From the NCBI GenBank assembly GCA_963785255.1, contig CAWAUR010000012.1, positions 124,001-188,000 of the forward strand: DNA of 64,000 bases, in the 5' to 3' direction. The notes beneath the pieces are model-generated. The model saw only the letters and a program-made list of their open reading frames with translations. It was not told where the DNA came from and made no database searches. Positions 51,159-59,382 of this stretch are shown here, one piece after another. The translations under genes and the position numbers were made by a program. How positions within the stretch are numbered: the stretch's first letter is position 1; each line of letters opens with the position of its first letter. This DNA is from Bog-159 sp963785255 (lineage in GTDB: Bacteria; Acidobacteriota; Terriglobia; Bryobacterales; Bryobacteraceae).

Positions 51159-52374
51159 GACGCGGCAGCAACATAATCGCCAGGGCGCCGATCACCGAGA
51201 CGGCGAACACCGATCCCAGGGCGATCGAGTAACTGCCGAAGCGCTCGCGCAGAATGGAAACAAAGTAGGGAAACCAGGTCTGTCCGATGGTGTTGACGGG
51301 CAGAATAATGGCCATGGCGCGCGCCAGCGTGTTGACGCCGAACTGCTCGGCGGCCATCAACGGAATCAGCATATAGTCGGCGCCCATGCCGAATCCGAAT
51401 AACATCGCGAAGGCTACCGGCGACCGCGCGGGGCTGACAGTGAGTAACATGGGAATGGTCGCGGCGACCAGGAAGTAAGTCGCGGTCATCACCCACTTCT
51501 TCGAGAAGCGGTCGGCCAGGCCCCCGATCGCCAGCCGTCCGGCGATGCTGGTGGCCAGGATGGTCATGGAGGCAATGCGCCAAGTGGAATTGAGCAGCGC
51601 CAGTCCTTCTTTGGTGCGGTCACTGAAACCCTGGTCGAGAAACACGAACTTCATATGGAAGTTCACTGCACCGATGGCGCCGATGGAACAGAAGCTGCCG
51701 ATCAACAGGAGCCAGAACGAATAGTGGTTTAGCAGATATCCGAAACTGTGTGATGCCACCTGATTTTCGGCAGGCGGATGTGGGTCGCCGTCGGGAAATA
51801 GACCCTTATCGGCGGCGCGGTCGCGAATCACAAGGATGGCGATGGGCCAGGCCAGAAACATCAGCGCGCCCCACACGATCAAAGCGGTATGGAAGTTAGT
51901 TCCTTCGGTGAGCGGCTTCACGATGTACGAGCCGAGGAATCCGATCAGGCCGACGCCCACGTACAGAATGCCCATGGCCTTGCCGCGATTGCGCCGGAAC
52001 CAGTGCGAGATCACGAGCTGATGCGGGATGGGTCCGGACAGAATATAGCCGACGGTGTAGACAAACCAGAGCGCGTAATAGATCCACAGCGCGCCGCGCA
52101 TGGTCCCGAAGCCCACGAATGCCGCGCAAGTGAGCCCGGTTCCCGCCAGGATCAGTTTGCGCGGGCTGAAGCGCGGCACCAGCACGGGACCGATCCAGAG
52201 TGTGAGGAGCGCCGCCAACGGGAAGCCGAAGGTGATCTGCCCCTTGGTCCAGTGAAATTCGCGCTGGAAATAGTCGTAGAAGAACGGCATATTGTAGTAG
52301 GGCAAACCGACGGCGATGCCGAAAGTGACAAACGCCGCCAGCGTGACCCACCAGCCGTAGAATGTTTTGCGCAT
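51097..52374 (-). CDS. Major facilitator superfamily transporter
   Basis: 425 residues from ATG 52374 with about 12 membrane segments. The opening KTFYGWWVTLAAFVTFGIAVG is typical of oxalate/formate-antiporter-like or monocarboxylate MFS members. The loop 2-3 motif appears as VPRFSPRKLILAG, and loop 8-9 as GGLADRFSKKWVM. The last 18 residues overlap the following oxidoreductase gene. Likely exports or imports an organic acid handled by that enzyme. The in-frame start at 52572 would be repeat-encoded and is rejected. Confidence 0.88.
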   Translation of the reverse strand: MRKTFYGWWVTLAAFVTFGIAVGLPYYNMPFFYDYFQREFHWTKGQITFGFPLAALLTLWIGPVLVPRFSPRKLILAGTGLTCAAFVGFGTMRGALWIYYALWFVYTVGYILSGPIPHQLVISHWFRRNRGKAMGILYVGVGLIGFLGSYIVKPLTEGTNFHTALIVWGALMFLAWPIAILVIRDRAADKGLFPDGDPHPPAENQVASHSFGYLLNHYSFWLLLIGSFCSIGAIGAVNFHMKFVFLDQGFSDRTKEGLALLNSTWRIASMTILATSIAGRLAIGGLADRFSKKWVMTATYFLVAATIPMLLTVSPARSPVAFAMLFGFGMGADYMLIPLMAAEQFGVNTLARAMAIILPVNTIGQTWFPYFVSILRERFGSYSIALGSVFAVSVIGALAIMLLPRHEPEDETLRLQNPGRIAARG

Positions 52375-52445
52375 CGTGCGACAGCCATTAGTATAGCGGG
52401 GTGGCAGGACGGAAGCCTGTCCACCAGGGGATTTCCGGCTAGAGA

Positions 52446-52544
52446 AAACCGCTCCCTCACGGTCGCGGCTCAGTAAATCGTGCGCAGTCGAGACAGTTGC
52501 TACTGAGCCGCGACCGTCAGGAGCGGTTTCCCCAAAACTGTTAA
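52446..52544. repeat. Palindromic repeat, 'CGGTCGCGGCTC' family, copy 3
   Basis: AACCGCTCCCTCACGGTCGC-GGCTCAGTA (52446-) pairs with TACTGAGCCGCGACCGTCAG-GAGCGGTTT (to about 52530). Its outer GGAGCGGTTTCCCCAAAACT-GTTAA (52520-52544) recurs inverted at 53556-53580 on the other side of the TPR gene. Confidence 0.85.
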
Positions 52545-52621
52545 CGCACCCGCACCCGGTCCAGCTTTCCATTTAAGATGCGCGGGTCTACAATCGAATT
52601 GCAGCGACCAAGGAGGTTCCG

Positions 52622-53527
52622 ATGTTAGGTTTGGCGAGCGTCGCGGTGCTCCTCGCGCCTATGGTGATTACCACCGGCAACCTGGAGACCGCATATCAGA
52701 AACTGAAAGACGCAGTGGCGGAGAAAAACGCCGTCCAGGTGAAGATCCTGGCGGTACAAACGTGCGCGCTGGCGCGCGAAGCGATCTCGGCGCCGGCTCC
52801 CACCGGCGAGGACGAGAAGGAGGCTTGGAGCGACGAAGTAAAGTATGCGCAAGGCGTAGAGGCGTACACGGAATACGCGCTGTATGTCACGGCTGTGGGA
52901 GCGCAGCCCGCGGACGCGGTGGACCTGTTGGCCACCCTGGAGGCGCAAAATCCCAAAAGCAAATACCTCACCGACGCATATGGCCTGTACTTTCATGCTT
53001 TGCGGCAGACGGGTGCGTCCGCTAAAATCCTGGAGGTAGCGGGGAAAGCGGTGGAGAACTTTCCAGACAACGACGACGCGCTGGCGGTGTTGGCCGAAGC
53101 GGCGCTTTCCGACAAACAGAACGACCGGGCGTTGACCTACGCCCGGCGATTGACCGCGGTGCTAGCCAGGCGCCAGAGACCGGAAGGTACGCCCGCGACC
53201 GATTGGGAGCGCAAGCGCGGCGCGGAACTGGCCAGCGGCTACTGGATCGCCGGCGTGGTGGAAGCCGCGAAAGACGCTTACTTCGAGGCCGACAAGGATC
53301 TGCGGGCGGCACTCCCGCTGGTGGCCGGCAACCAGGCCCGCACGGCTACGGCGCTGTTTTATCTCGGACTGGCCAACTATCAGCTTGGCAAGATGACCAT
53401 GAAGAAGGCCCAAGTCCTGGAAGCGGCTAAGTTCAGCCAGCAGGCGGCCGCCATCCAGGGTCCGTTGGCGCAGCAGGCCTGGCACAACGCGCAAGTGATG
53501 AAGGACGAAGCGGCCAAAATGCGTTAG
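52622..53527 (+). CDS. TPR-like periplasmic or exported protein
   Basis: 301 residues from ATG 52622 with a perfect AAGGAGGTT ribosome site eight bases upstream. A short hydrophobic start (LASVAVLLAPMVITTG) is a marginal signal. The rest is helical repeats: YQKLKDAVAEKNAVQVKILAVQ, NFPDNDDALAVLAEAALSDK and TATALFYLGLANYQLGKM fit TPR hairpins. Function unknown; common in Acidobacteria. It is enclosed by 25-bp perfect inverted copies of repeat sequence. Confidence 0.78.
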   Translation: MLGLASVAVLLAPMVITTGNLETAYQKLKDAVAEKNAVQVKILAVQTCALAREAISAPAPTGEDEKEAWSDEVKYAQGVEAYTEYALYVTAVGAQPADAVDLLATLEAQNPKSKYLTDAYGLYFHALRQTGASAKILEVAGKAVENFPDNDDALAVLAEAALSDKQNDRALTYARRLTAVLARRQRPEGTPATDWERKRGAELASGYWIAGVVEAAKDAYFEADKDLRAALPLVAGNQARTATALFYLGLANYQLGKMTMKKAQVLEAAKFSQQAAAIQGPLAQQAWHNAQVMKDEAAKMR

Positions 53528-53555
53528 GGCATCCGAGGGGCGAAGACGCGCGTGC

Positions 53556-53815
53556 TTAACAGTTTTGGGGAAACCGCTCCGTCGAAGACGCAGGCTGGCT
53601 AGTTGGAGGGCGGGCAATCCTGCCCTGGGGTCCCCTTGGGGGACGGCTTTTAGCCGGCTTGGCCGCCCTCCAATTGGTCTTCATCGCTTTCGGTGGCCCG
53701 CAGGGCCATGGGGCCCTCCCTGAACGGTCGCCGCGCGGTCGATCGTGCGAAATCGACGCGGCTGCTACGGAGCCGGGCCCGGGGCCACCCCCGTCAGGAA
53801 GCGGTTTCCTTGGTT
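53556..53815. repeat. Composite repeat zone, degraded copy 4
   Basis: Begins with the inverted 25-mer at 53556-53580. A hairpin GGAGGGCGGGCAATCCTGCC ... GGCCGCCCTCC lies at 53606-53671. At about 53738-53815 there is a diverged right half of the CGGTCGCGGCTC family ending GTCAGGAAGCGGTTTCC. No gene is present in this 300-bp gap. Confidence 0.7.
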
Positions 53816-53849
53816 CCGAATCCCGTGTGAGGCGCGGTATGGCCCTATA

Positions 53850-54047
53850 ATGAAGCGTATGGAGAAGGTGGTTCGAATCTTCGACAGCCATGCCGAGGCC
53901 GATGAAGCGGATGCTCTTTGGGAGGCGCAGTTGACCCCGGAAGAGCGTATTCGCATCACCATCGAACTAAGGGACCGCCGCCACCCAGATGCCGCTCAGC
54001 AAGGGCTTGAGAGAGTTTGTCGAGTTATTGAACGCGAACGGAGTTGA
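53850..54047 (+). CDS. Small partner protein of the nucleotidyltransferase-like gene
   Basis: 65 residues from ATG 53850 (ATG 53859 also possible). The sequence KVVRIFDSHAEADEADALWE and LTPEERIRITIELRDRRHP matches small proteins normally encoded just before MNT/AbiEii-type nucleotidyltransferases. They are likely toxin-antitoxin partners, but the role is unproven. It overlaps the broken nucleotidyltransferase by 59 bp. Frame intact, so it may now be an orphan. Confidence 0.7.
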   Translation: MKRMEKVVRIFDSHAEADEADALWEAQLTPEERIRITIELRDRRHPDAAQQGLERVCRVIERERS

Positions 54048-54424
54048 ATACCTCGTGGTTGGCGGCTTCGCTGTCTCCTACCATGGGTTTGCCCGCCGCC
54101 CGAGCGAAGAAAATTCCCATCGCGTGCTGGCGGCTCTCGCGCAGTTCGGGTTTGGCAGCCTGGGGAATCGAGGCAGGGGATTTCCAGTCGCCAGACAAAG
54201 TGGTCCAATTGGGAGTGCCGCCCAATCGAATCGATATCATCACCTCGATTTCCGGCGTCGGCTTCGACGATGCTTGGGGTAGCCGCGTCACAGGCATGCT
54301 CGATGGCGTAGCCACGCAATTCATCGGGCGCGAGGCGTTGATTCTGAACAAAGAATCCACGGGCCGGGCCAAAGATCTCGGAGATGCGCATGAATTGCGC
54401 AAGCGTCTTCAGCGGAAATCGTAG
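53989..54424 (+). pseudogene. Nucleotidyltransferase-like gene, active-site deletion and frameshift
   Basis: ATG 53989 opens MPLSKGLREFVELLNANGVE and YLVVGGFAVSYHGFAR. At that point a G-D-x-D motif segment should follow, but the sequence jumps to RPSEENSHRVLAALAQFGFG. One extra G near 54172 then shifts the frame, and the remaining part (GDFQSPDKVVQLGVPPNRID; GRAKDLGDAHELRK) is read to 54424. Loss of the metal-binding Asp pair and the frameshift mean no activity. Intact relatives pair with the small upstream gene. Confidence 0.8.
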
Positions 54425-54603
54425 ATAAGGTCACCCTCTTTCCAGGCCCGGCCAACCCGGCTACCGGTGTTGGCGTCCCGCATAAGACGTGGTATTGTCT
54501 TGTAATCGGAACAATCTCTCGTTAAAAAGACTCATGCTCATGCGAAAAACACTCCTGTCGGCGAGCCTCGTCGAAACGAATTCTCCAGGGAAGGTGGTCC
54601 ATC

Positions 54604-56472
54604 GTGAAACGCTCTGACCGCTCGCAGATCCTCTTCCGGTACGGGAGGCGATGGAAAACTTTGACGCGCGCCGGCTACGTTCCAACGGCTGCTTCCCTGC
54701 TGCTGGCCCACCCCTTGTGGTTGCCTTTGTGGCTCGCGATGGGGGCGTTCCCGGCGTGGGCCCAAACGGGAGCGAGCCTTTCCGGCGTGGTGACCAACCA
54801 ATCCGGCACAGCCCTTCCCGATGTCGCGGTGACAATCAAGAAAGTCGACACAGGTGCAACGCGCAAGGTCGCAACCGACGGCGGGGGGCACTATCAGGCG
54901 ACCGGCCTGCCTCCTGGGCTCTTCGAGATTCGAGCGGCGAAACAAGGGTTCGCCGATGAGACGCGCACGGGAGTCAGCTTGGCGGTCGGCCAGGACGCCA
55001 CGGTCGACATTAAGATGCAGAAGAGCACCCCCGACGTCTGCGCGAGCGGCCACGAGTTCGCCACCACCGATTGCACGCTGACCTGGCACGGCATCACGCT
55101 GTACGGTGCGTATGACGTCGGCGTCGGCTGGGTCAACCACGGCTTACCGGAAAACGCCGTTAACTATGAAGGCGAATCTCTGGTGAACCGAAACGGCTAT
55201 CAACATCGATTCCTCATCGCACCGAACAACCTGTCGCAGACGAGTCTGGGCATCCGGGGCAAGGAAGAGTTTCTGCCTGGCTGGTTCGTTGTGTTCAATG
55301 CTTCCACTGGCATCAATCCGCAGTCCGGCCAGCTCGCCAACGCATCAGCCACCGACACCGCCAACAACGGCCTTCCCAGGAGCAGCTATTCGGAAGCCAT
55401 CGACGGCGCGCGCGCGGGGCAAACCTTAAACGACGAATTCTATGGCGGCATATCGTCCGCGCATTTCGGCACGCTGACCTTCGGCCGTCAGCGCGCTCTC
55501 GGTACCGATGCGATGCTGGTTTACGATCCGGCCGGCGGCAGCTATGCCTTTTCGTACATCGGGTATAACGGCACGATGGCCGGCGGCGGCGACACCGAGG
55601 ACAGCCGTTGGGACGACGCGCTGAAGTATCGCCTCACCTATGGCCCGGTCCATTTCGGCGCGATGTATAAATTCGCCGATGGTTCTGGCGGCTGCTACTC
55701 GGCCTCCGCGACCTGGACTGCCGCCACCTGTACGCCGGAAGCGCCGCATAACACCGCCTATGGATTCGACCTCGGCGGGGACTTCGGCAAGTTCTCCGCC
55801 GATGTCGTCTACCAACATTACAACCAGGCGATCAGCGTATTGAACCCCTTGCTGGGGCCTCAGAGCCTGACGCAGCCATATCAGTCGACCCTCAACAGCA
55901 TCAATGCAAACCCCATCACCGGGGCCAATCTGATTGGAACGACCAACACCGTATATGGCATCGTGACCGACAACAGCGCCATTATGGCCGCTGCCAAGTA
56001 TACGTGGGACCCGTTCAAGTTCTTTGCCGGCTACGAATACATCCGGCAGACAAACCCGTCGAACCCGTTGGGCGTGGGCGCCTTGGACCAGGGCGGTTAT
56101 ATCATGAGCGGCGTCGAAGACAACAATCTTGATTCTCCCAAGATCGTACAGATCTGGTGGACAGGCGTGAAATACGCTTTAGACAGCAAAACCGACATCA
56201 CTTTGTCCTGGTATCATCAACTGCAGAACGACTTCCGAGTTCCGCCGGCTTGCTCGCCCGAAGCCGGTTTCCGCAGTGCCTGCGCGGGCACCCTCAACGA
56301 GGTGTCGCTCTATGCGGATCATCACTTCACCAAGCGTTTCGACGGTTTTGCCGGAATTGCGTATTCCTACGTGACCGGCGGTCTGGCCATCGCCATTCCG
56401 CATGGCCCCGGCGTCCCCTATAACTACGACAACAACCTTGCTCCGATAGTAGGTGGTCGTTTCACCTTCTGA
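54604..56472 (+). CDS. Outer-membrane porin with N-terminal carboxypeptidase-regulatory-like domain
   Basis: 622 residues from GTG 54604 (GGTGGTCC upstream). An unusually long leader (membrane core at about 30-50, SLLLAHPLWLPLWLAMGAFP) ends at AWA-Q. A CarboxypepD_reg-like Ig domain follows (SGVVTNQSGTALPDVAVTIK; FEIRAAKQGFADETRTG). A 16-18-stranded Gram-negative porin barrel then follows (ITLYGAYDVGVGW; GIRGKEEFLPGWFVVF; FGTLTFGRQRALG), ending VGGRFTF with the C-terminal Phe needed for BAM recognition. The porin part resembles proteobacterial general porins; transfer is possible. Confidence 0.88.
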   Translation: MKRSDRSQILFRYGRRWKTLTRAGYVPTAASLLLAHPLWLPLWLAMGAFPAWAQTGASLSGVVTNQSGTALPDVAVTIKKVDTGATRKVATDGGGHYQATGLPPGLFEIRAAKQGFADETRTGVSLAVGQDATVDIKMQKSTPDVCASGHEFATTDCTLTWHGITLYGAYDVGVGWVNHGLPENAVNYEGESLVNRNGYQHRFLIAPNNLSQTSLGIRGKEEFLPGWFVVFNASTGINPQSGQLANASATDTANNGLPRSSYSEAIDGARAGQTLNDEFYGGISSAHFGTLTFGRQRALGTDAMLVYDPAGGSYAFSYIGYNGTMAGGGDTEDSRWDDALKYRLTYGPVHFGAMYKFADGSGGCYSASATWTAATCTPEAPHNTAYGFDLGGDFGKFSADVVYQHYNQAISVLNPLLGPQSLTQPYQSTLNSINANPITGANLIGTTNTVYGIVTDNSAIMAAAKYTWDPFKFFAGYEYIRQTNPSNPLGVGALDQGGYIMSGVEDNNLDSPKIVQIWWTGVKYALDSKTDITLSWYHQLQNDFRVPPACSPEAGFRSACAGTLNEVSLYADHHFTKRFDGFAGIAYSYVTGGLAIAIPHGPGVPYNYDNNLAPIVGGRFTF

Positions 56473-56605
56473 TTGTTTCCGCAGCGGGCTCAGTCGAGAG
56501 CCCACATGGGTAGCTTCGGTGAACTTGTAGTTACGGGGGCCGTTGAAACGGCAAGAAACAGAAGTTTCCGACGCCGGGCATAGTATTCGGCAGGCTTAGA
56601 TTGAA

Positions 56606-56707
56606 GGGCATCTGCCGATGGTGGTAGGCGGGGGATTTCAGATCGCCGTTTCGCAATATCATCAGTATAATCACGCGCCAGTGTTCACCATCCGCTTCCC
56701 GTTTTGA
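56606..56707 (+). pseudogene. C-terminal remnant of an outer-membrane protein
   Basis: A short open frame reads LPMVVGGGFQIAVSQYHQYN then HAPVFTIRFPF and stops. The final strand ends in aromatic-x-aromatic-Phe, a typical beta-signal of barrel proteins. No start or upstream barrel is present. The surrounding 306-bp gap (56473-56778) otherwise shows nothing I recognise. Confidence 0.4.
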
Positions 56708-56778
56708 CGGGCAGCTCCATTTCCGAGAAGTTGAATTTTCCGTTACACGAGTCTTACCGGGGTCTTACCGGCAGCTCC

Positions 56779-57051
56779 ATGTCTCTAATAACCACAAAGG
56801 TTTCGACGAAAGGTCAGTTGATTCTTCCCAAGACCGTCCGCGACGCGCATGGCTGGCGTCCCGGAACGGAGCTTGTGGTGGAAGAATCGCCTGATGGTTT
56901 AACCTTGCGTCGCGCGAGGCCTTCTCCGCCATCGCGTTCTGGAGGACGTGGCCGGATGTTTGCGATATCGAGGCCGGGCCAAGACTCTCCAGGAAATGGA
57001 AATGCCATTTCGCGCGAGGTAAAGAGGCGGAGTGAGCGCAGTCGATACTAA
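56779..57051 (+). pseudogene. VapB/AbrB-type antitoxin, two frameshifts
   Basis: ATG 56779 opens the swapped-hairpin AbrB fold: MSLITTKVSTKGQLILPKTV, RDAHGWRPGTELVVEESPDG, LTLRRARP. The natural continuation LEDVAGCLRYRGRAKTLQEM lies one frame over (about 56930-56995). The last piece, ISREVKRRSERSRY, returns to the first frame. Two compensating 1-base changes enclose a scrambled segment, so the annotated frame still ends at 57051 but with wrong residues in the toxin-binding part. Confidence 0.75.
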
Positions 57052-57301
57052 CGTCGTCGTCCGATTACTAACCAGCGATGACGCGCGCCAGGCAGCGCGT
57101 GCAAAGGCGGCGAATGTCCGGGTGGAAGACGCCACTGCTGTGTTCGAAGCGTTGCGATGGGCATCCTCCGGTATGGACTTCGCCGACGCTCTGCACCTTG
57201 CAAGCAGAGGCGATAGCGCCGAATTCGTGACTTTCGATGCGAATTTCGCGAAACGAGCGGCAGCCTCCGGCGCCAGCGGCGTGGCGCTGCTGCGTGGGTG
57301 A
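57032..57301 (+). pseudogene. VapC-type PIN toxin, internally deleted
   Basis: GTG 57032 overlaps the antitoxin end by 20 bp. It encodes the PIN start SAVDTNVVVRLLTSDDARQA with the first Asp, and the PIN end MDFADALHLASRGDSAEFVT then FDANF with late acidic residues. Only 89 residues remain, where about 130 are expected. The middle, which should contain a conserved Glu, is missing. RNase activity is unlikely. Confidence 0.78.
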
Positions 57302-57320
57302 TCTCCCAGGCCCCGGGTCA

Positions 57321-57350
57321 CGTTGCAAAATCTCCCGTTGCAAAATCTCC
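57321..57350 (+). repeat. Tandem 15-bp units upstream of blaI-like gene 2 promoter
   Basis: GTTGCAAAATCTCCC occurs twice in tandem (about 57322-57351). It directly precedes the -35 TTGACA, in the position of an upstream element, and may be a binding site. Confidence 0.7.
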
Positions 57351-57351
57351 C

Positions 57352-57388
57352 TTGACATACGAAGACGTTACTAGTAAGATCTTCGTAT
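57352..57388 (+). promoter_or_regulatory. Promoter and operator of blaI-like gene 2
   Basis: TTGACA (57352-57357), 17-bp spacer, TAAGAT (57375-57380). An inverted repeat ATACGAAGA (57357-57365) / TCTTCGTAT (57380-57388) brackets the spacer, ending at the ATG. Core ACGAAG/CTTCGT is shared with the operator of blaI-like gene 1 at 39532-39551, but with a 14-bp spacer in place of two bases. Confidence 0.85.
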
Positions 57389-57775
57389 ATGGCGGACACG
57401 CCTCCCAGGCCCACCGACGCGGAACTCGAGATCCTGACCGTGCTATGGAGTATCGGGCCGGCCACCGTGCGCGATGTTCATAACGTCATCGTCAAGCGGC
57501 GCGCGGCGCAATACAGCACCGTCTTAAAATTCATGCAGATCATGGCCGAGAAAGGGCTGGTGCGCCGCGACGAGGCCCAGCGAGCGCACGTCTACGAGGC
57601 CGCGCGCCCGCGTGAGTGGACCCAACGTCAGCTTGCCGGACACCTACTGGTGCGCGCCTTCAACGGTTCGGCCAAGGCGTTGCTGATCGGCGCGCTTTCG
57701 GCCCGCAAAGCATCGAAACAGGAGCTCGCCGAGATGTGGAAGCTGCTCGACGAATACCGCAAGGGGGAGGAATGA
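57389..57775 (+). CDS. BlaI/MecI-family repressor 2
   Basis: 128 residues from ATG 57389, which begins one base after the operator arm, so the message is nearly leaderless. The winged helix is AELEILTVLWSIGPATVRDV and AQYSTVLKFMQIMAEKGLV. The C-terminal dimer part LLVRAFNGSAKALLIGALSA mirrors repressor 1. The stop overlaps the M56 gene start (ATGA). Probably represses its own two-gene operon. Confidence 0.95.
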   Translation: MADTPPRPTDAELEILTVLWSIGPATVRDVHNVIVKRRAAQYSTVLKFMQIMAEKGLVRRDEAQRAHVYEAARPREWTQRQLAGHLLVRAFNGSAKALLIGALSARKASKQELAEMWKLLDEYRKGEE

Positions 57776-59262
57776 GCTTTGTGGAAACGTGGGTCGGGAC
57801 GCCGCTGGCGACGGCGCTCGGCTGGGCGCTGCTGCACTCCTTGTGGGAAGGCGCGATGGTAGCGGCCGCGCTCGCGGCTGTGCGAGGGGCGACGCGATCG
57901 CCCCGTGCGCGGTATTGGGCGGCCTGTGTGGCGCTGATCGCGATGCTCGCCGGCTTCGGCATCACTCTGGTTTGTATCGCACCGGCTGGCGGTCACGGAC
58001 CGCGAACCTTCGCCGCGCCGCCTTTTCCGTCGTGGAATGTGCGGCCGGGCCCTGGCGACGGTGGCAACGCGTTTGCGGGAGTCGCCGCAATGATACCGTG
58101 GCTCGCGCCGCTCTGGATTGCGGGAGTTTGGATTTTCTACCTGCGTCACGTGGCCGGCTGGATGTGGGCCTGGCGGCTGCGGCGGCGGGGCGTGTGCATC
58201 GCGCCCGAGCGCTGGCAAACGGCCTTGGCCCGCCTGCGCGAACGGCTGCGCGTCTCGCGGCCGGTCATGTTGATGGAATCCTGCATGGCGGATGCGCCGA
58301 TTGTGCTGGGCCATTTCCGTCCCGTGATTCTGATGCCGCTAGGGCTGTTGAGCGGATGGCCGGCGCCGCAGGTGGAAGCTATTCTGTTGCATGAACTGGC
58401 GCACATCCGCCGTGCGGATTACCTGGTGAATCTGGTCGAGCGTTTCGTGGAAGGCCTGTTCTTTTATCATCCGGCGGTTTGGTGGATAGCCAGTGTCATT
58501 CGCGCCGAACGCGAAACCTGCTGCGACGATATCGCGGTCGCAACCAGCGGCGATGCCCACGAATACGCTGTGGCGCTGGCTGCATTGGAACAAAGCCGAT
58601 GGTCTGGCCGCGCGGACGTGGCCGCCACTGGAGGAAGTCTGATGAAACGGATTCGACGTGTGCTTTATCCCGCAAAGCCCGATGGCGCCTGGACGCCTTT
58701 GTTAGCTGCCTTAGCTCTTACGGTTATCGCCGCGGTCTCCCTGGCTGCCTGGCAAGCCGCGCCCGCGCGGCGCCAGTCGCCGGAAGCCACGTCGCCCTAT
58801 GTCAAGTGGCTGAATGAGGACGTGGTCTATATCATCAATAATCGAGAACGCGCCGCGTTCGAGAGCCTGACCACGAATGAAGAACGGGATGAGTTTATCG
58901 AACAGTTCTGGGATAGGCGCAACCCCACACCTGGGGCCCACGAGAATGAGCAGTTCTGGGACCGGCGCAATATCACGCCTGGGGCGCATGAGAACGCTTT
59001 CAAGATAGAACATTACCGGCGGCTGGCATTTGCCAATCAGCACTACTCAGCTTCGGGAACGGCGGGTTGGCGGACCGATCGCGGCCACATGTATATCCTG
59101 TACGGGCCGCCGGACGAGATTGAGTCTCACCTAGGTACGTCCCCCGCTTACGAGATGTGGCGATATCGGCACGTAGATGGCCTGCCGCACGAGGGATATT
59201 TTACCTTTATCGACCAGACTGGGCAGGGCGATTATCGGCTGGCGCCGGGGACGGACCGGTAG
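57772..59262 (+). CDS. M56 (BlaR1-like) peptidase fused to a GWxTD domain
   Basis: 496 residues from ATG 57772. Membrane segments surround HELAH at 207-211 and the ERETCCDD motif near 247-253. One more membrane helix lies at about 309-327. The C-terminal 155 residues form a GWxTD-type domain (VVYIINNRERAAFESLTTNE; GWRTDRGHMYILYGPPDEIE), usually found in stand-alone secreted Acidobacteria proteins of unknown function. It contains a tandem duplication of 16 residues (EQFWDRRNPTPGAHEN, 377-392 and 393-408). There is no penicillin-binding sensor domain, so the signal is probably not a beta-lactam. Confidence 0.9.
   Translation: MSFVETWVGTPLATALGWALLHSLWEGAMVAAALAAVRGATRSPRARYWAACVALIAMLAGFGITLVCIAPAGGHGPRTFAAPPFPSWNVRPGPGDGGNAFAGVAAMIPWLAPLWIAGVWIFYLRHVAGWMWAWRLRRRGVCIAPERWQTALARLRERLRVSRPVMLMESCMADAPIVLGHFRPVILMPLGLLSGWPAPQVEAILLHELAHIRRADYLVNLVERFVEGLFFYHPAVWWIASVIRAERETCCDDIAVATSGDAHEYAVALAALEQSRWSGRADVAATGGSLMKRIRRVLYPAKPDGAWTPLLAALALTVIAAVSLAAWQAAPARRQSPEATSPYVKWLNEDVVYIINNRERAAFESLTTNEERDEFIEQFWDRRNPTPGAHENEQFWDRRNITPGAHENAFKIEHYRRLAFANQHYSASGTAGWRTDRGHMYILYGPPDEIESHLGTSPAYEMWRYRHVDGLPHEGYFTFIDQTGQGDYRLAPGTDR
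58900..58995 (+). repeat. 48-bp in-frame tandem duplication inside the GWxTD fusion
   Basis: Two consecutive 48-bp units at 58900-58947 and 58948-58995, differing at several third-codon positions (GGATAGG/GGACCGG) and one Pro/Ile codon. It adds 16 residues around EQFWDRRNxTPGAHEN. The substitutions suggest the duplication is old and tolerated. Confidence 0.9.
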
Positions 59263-59264
59263 CC

Positions 59265-59382
59265 TGCGCGGGCCTCTGGCCCGCTTCTCGGCGAGCTTCG
59301 CGCGTCTTGGACAGGCCGGGAGGCCTGTCCTACGGCCGGCCGCGGCAGCGGGCAGACCACAGAAAACGATGGTCTGCCCCAC
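59265..59382. repeat. GGACAGGCC-family and GCAGACC-family repeats
   Basis: GCGGGCCTCTGGCCCGCTTC (59268-) is followed by GGACAGGCCGGGAGGCCTGT at 59309-59328 and the hairpin GGCAGACCACAGAAAACGAT-GGTCTGCCCC at about 59351-59380. The last hairpin half was the insertion target of the IS4-family element. Confidence 0.85.
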
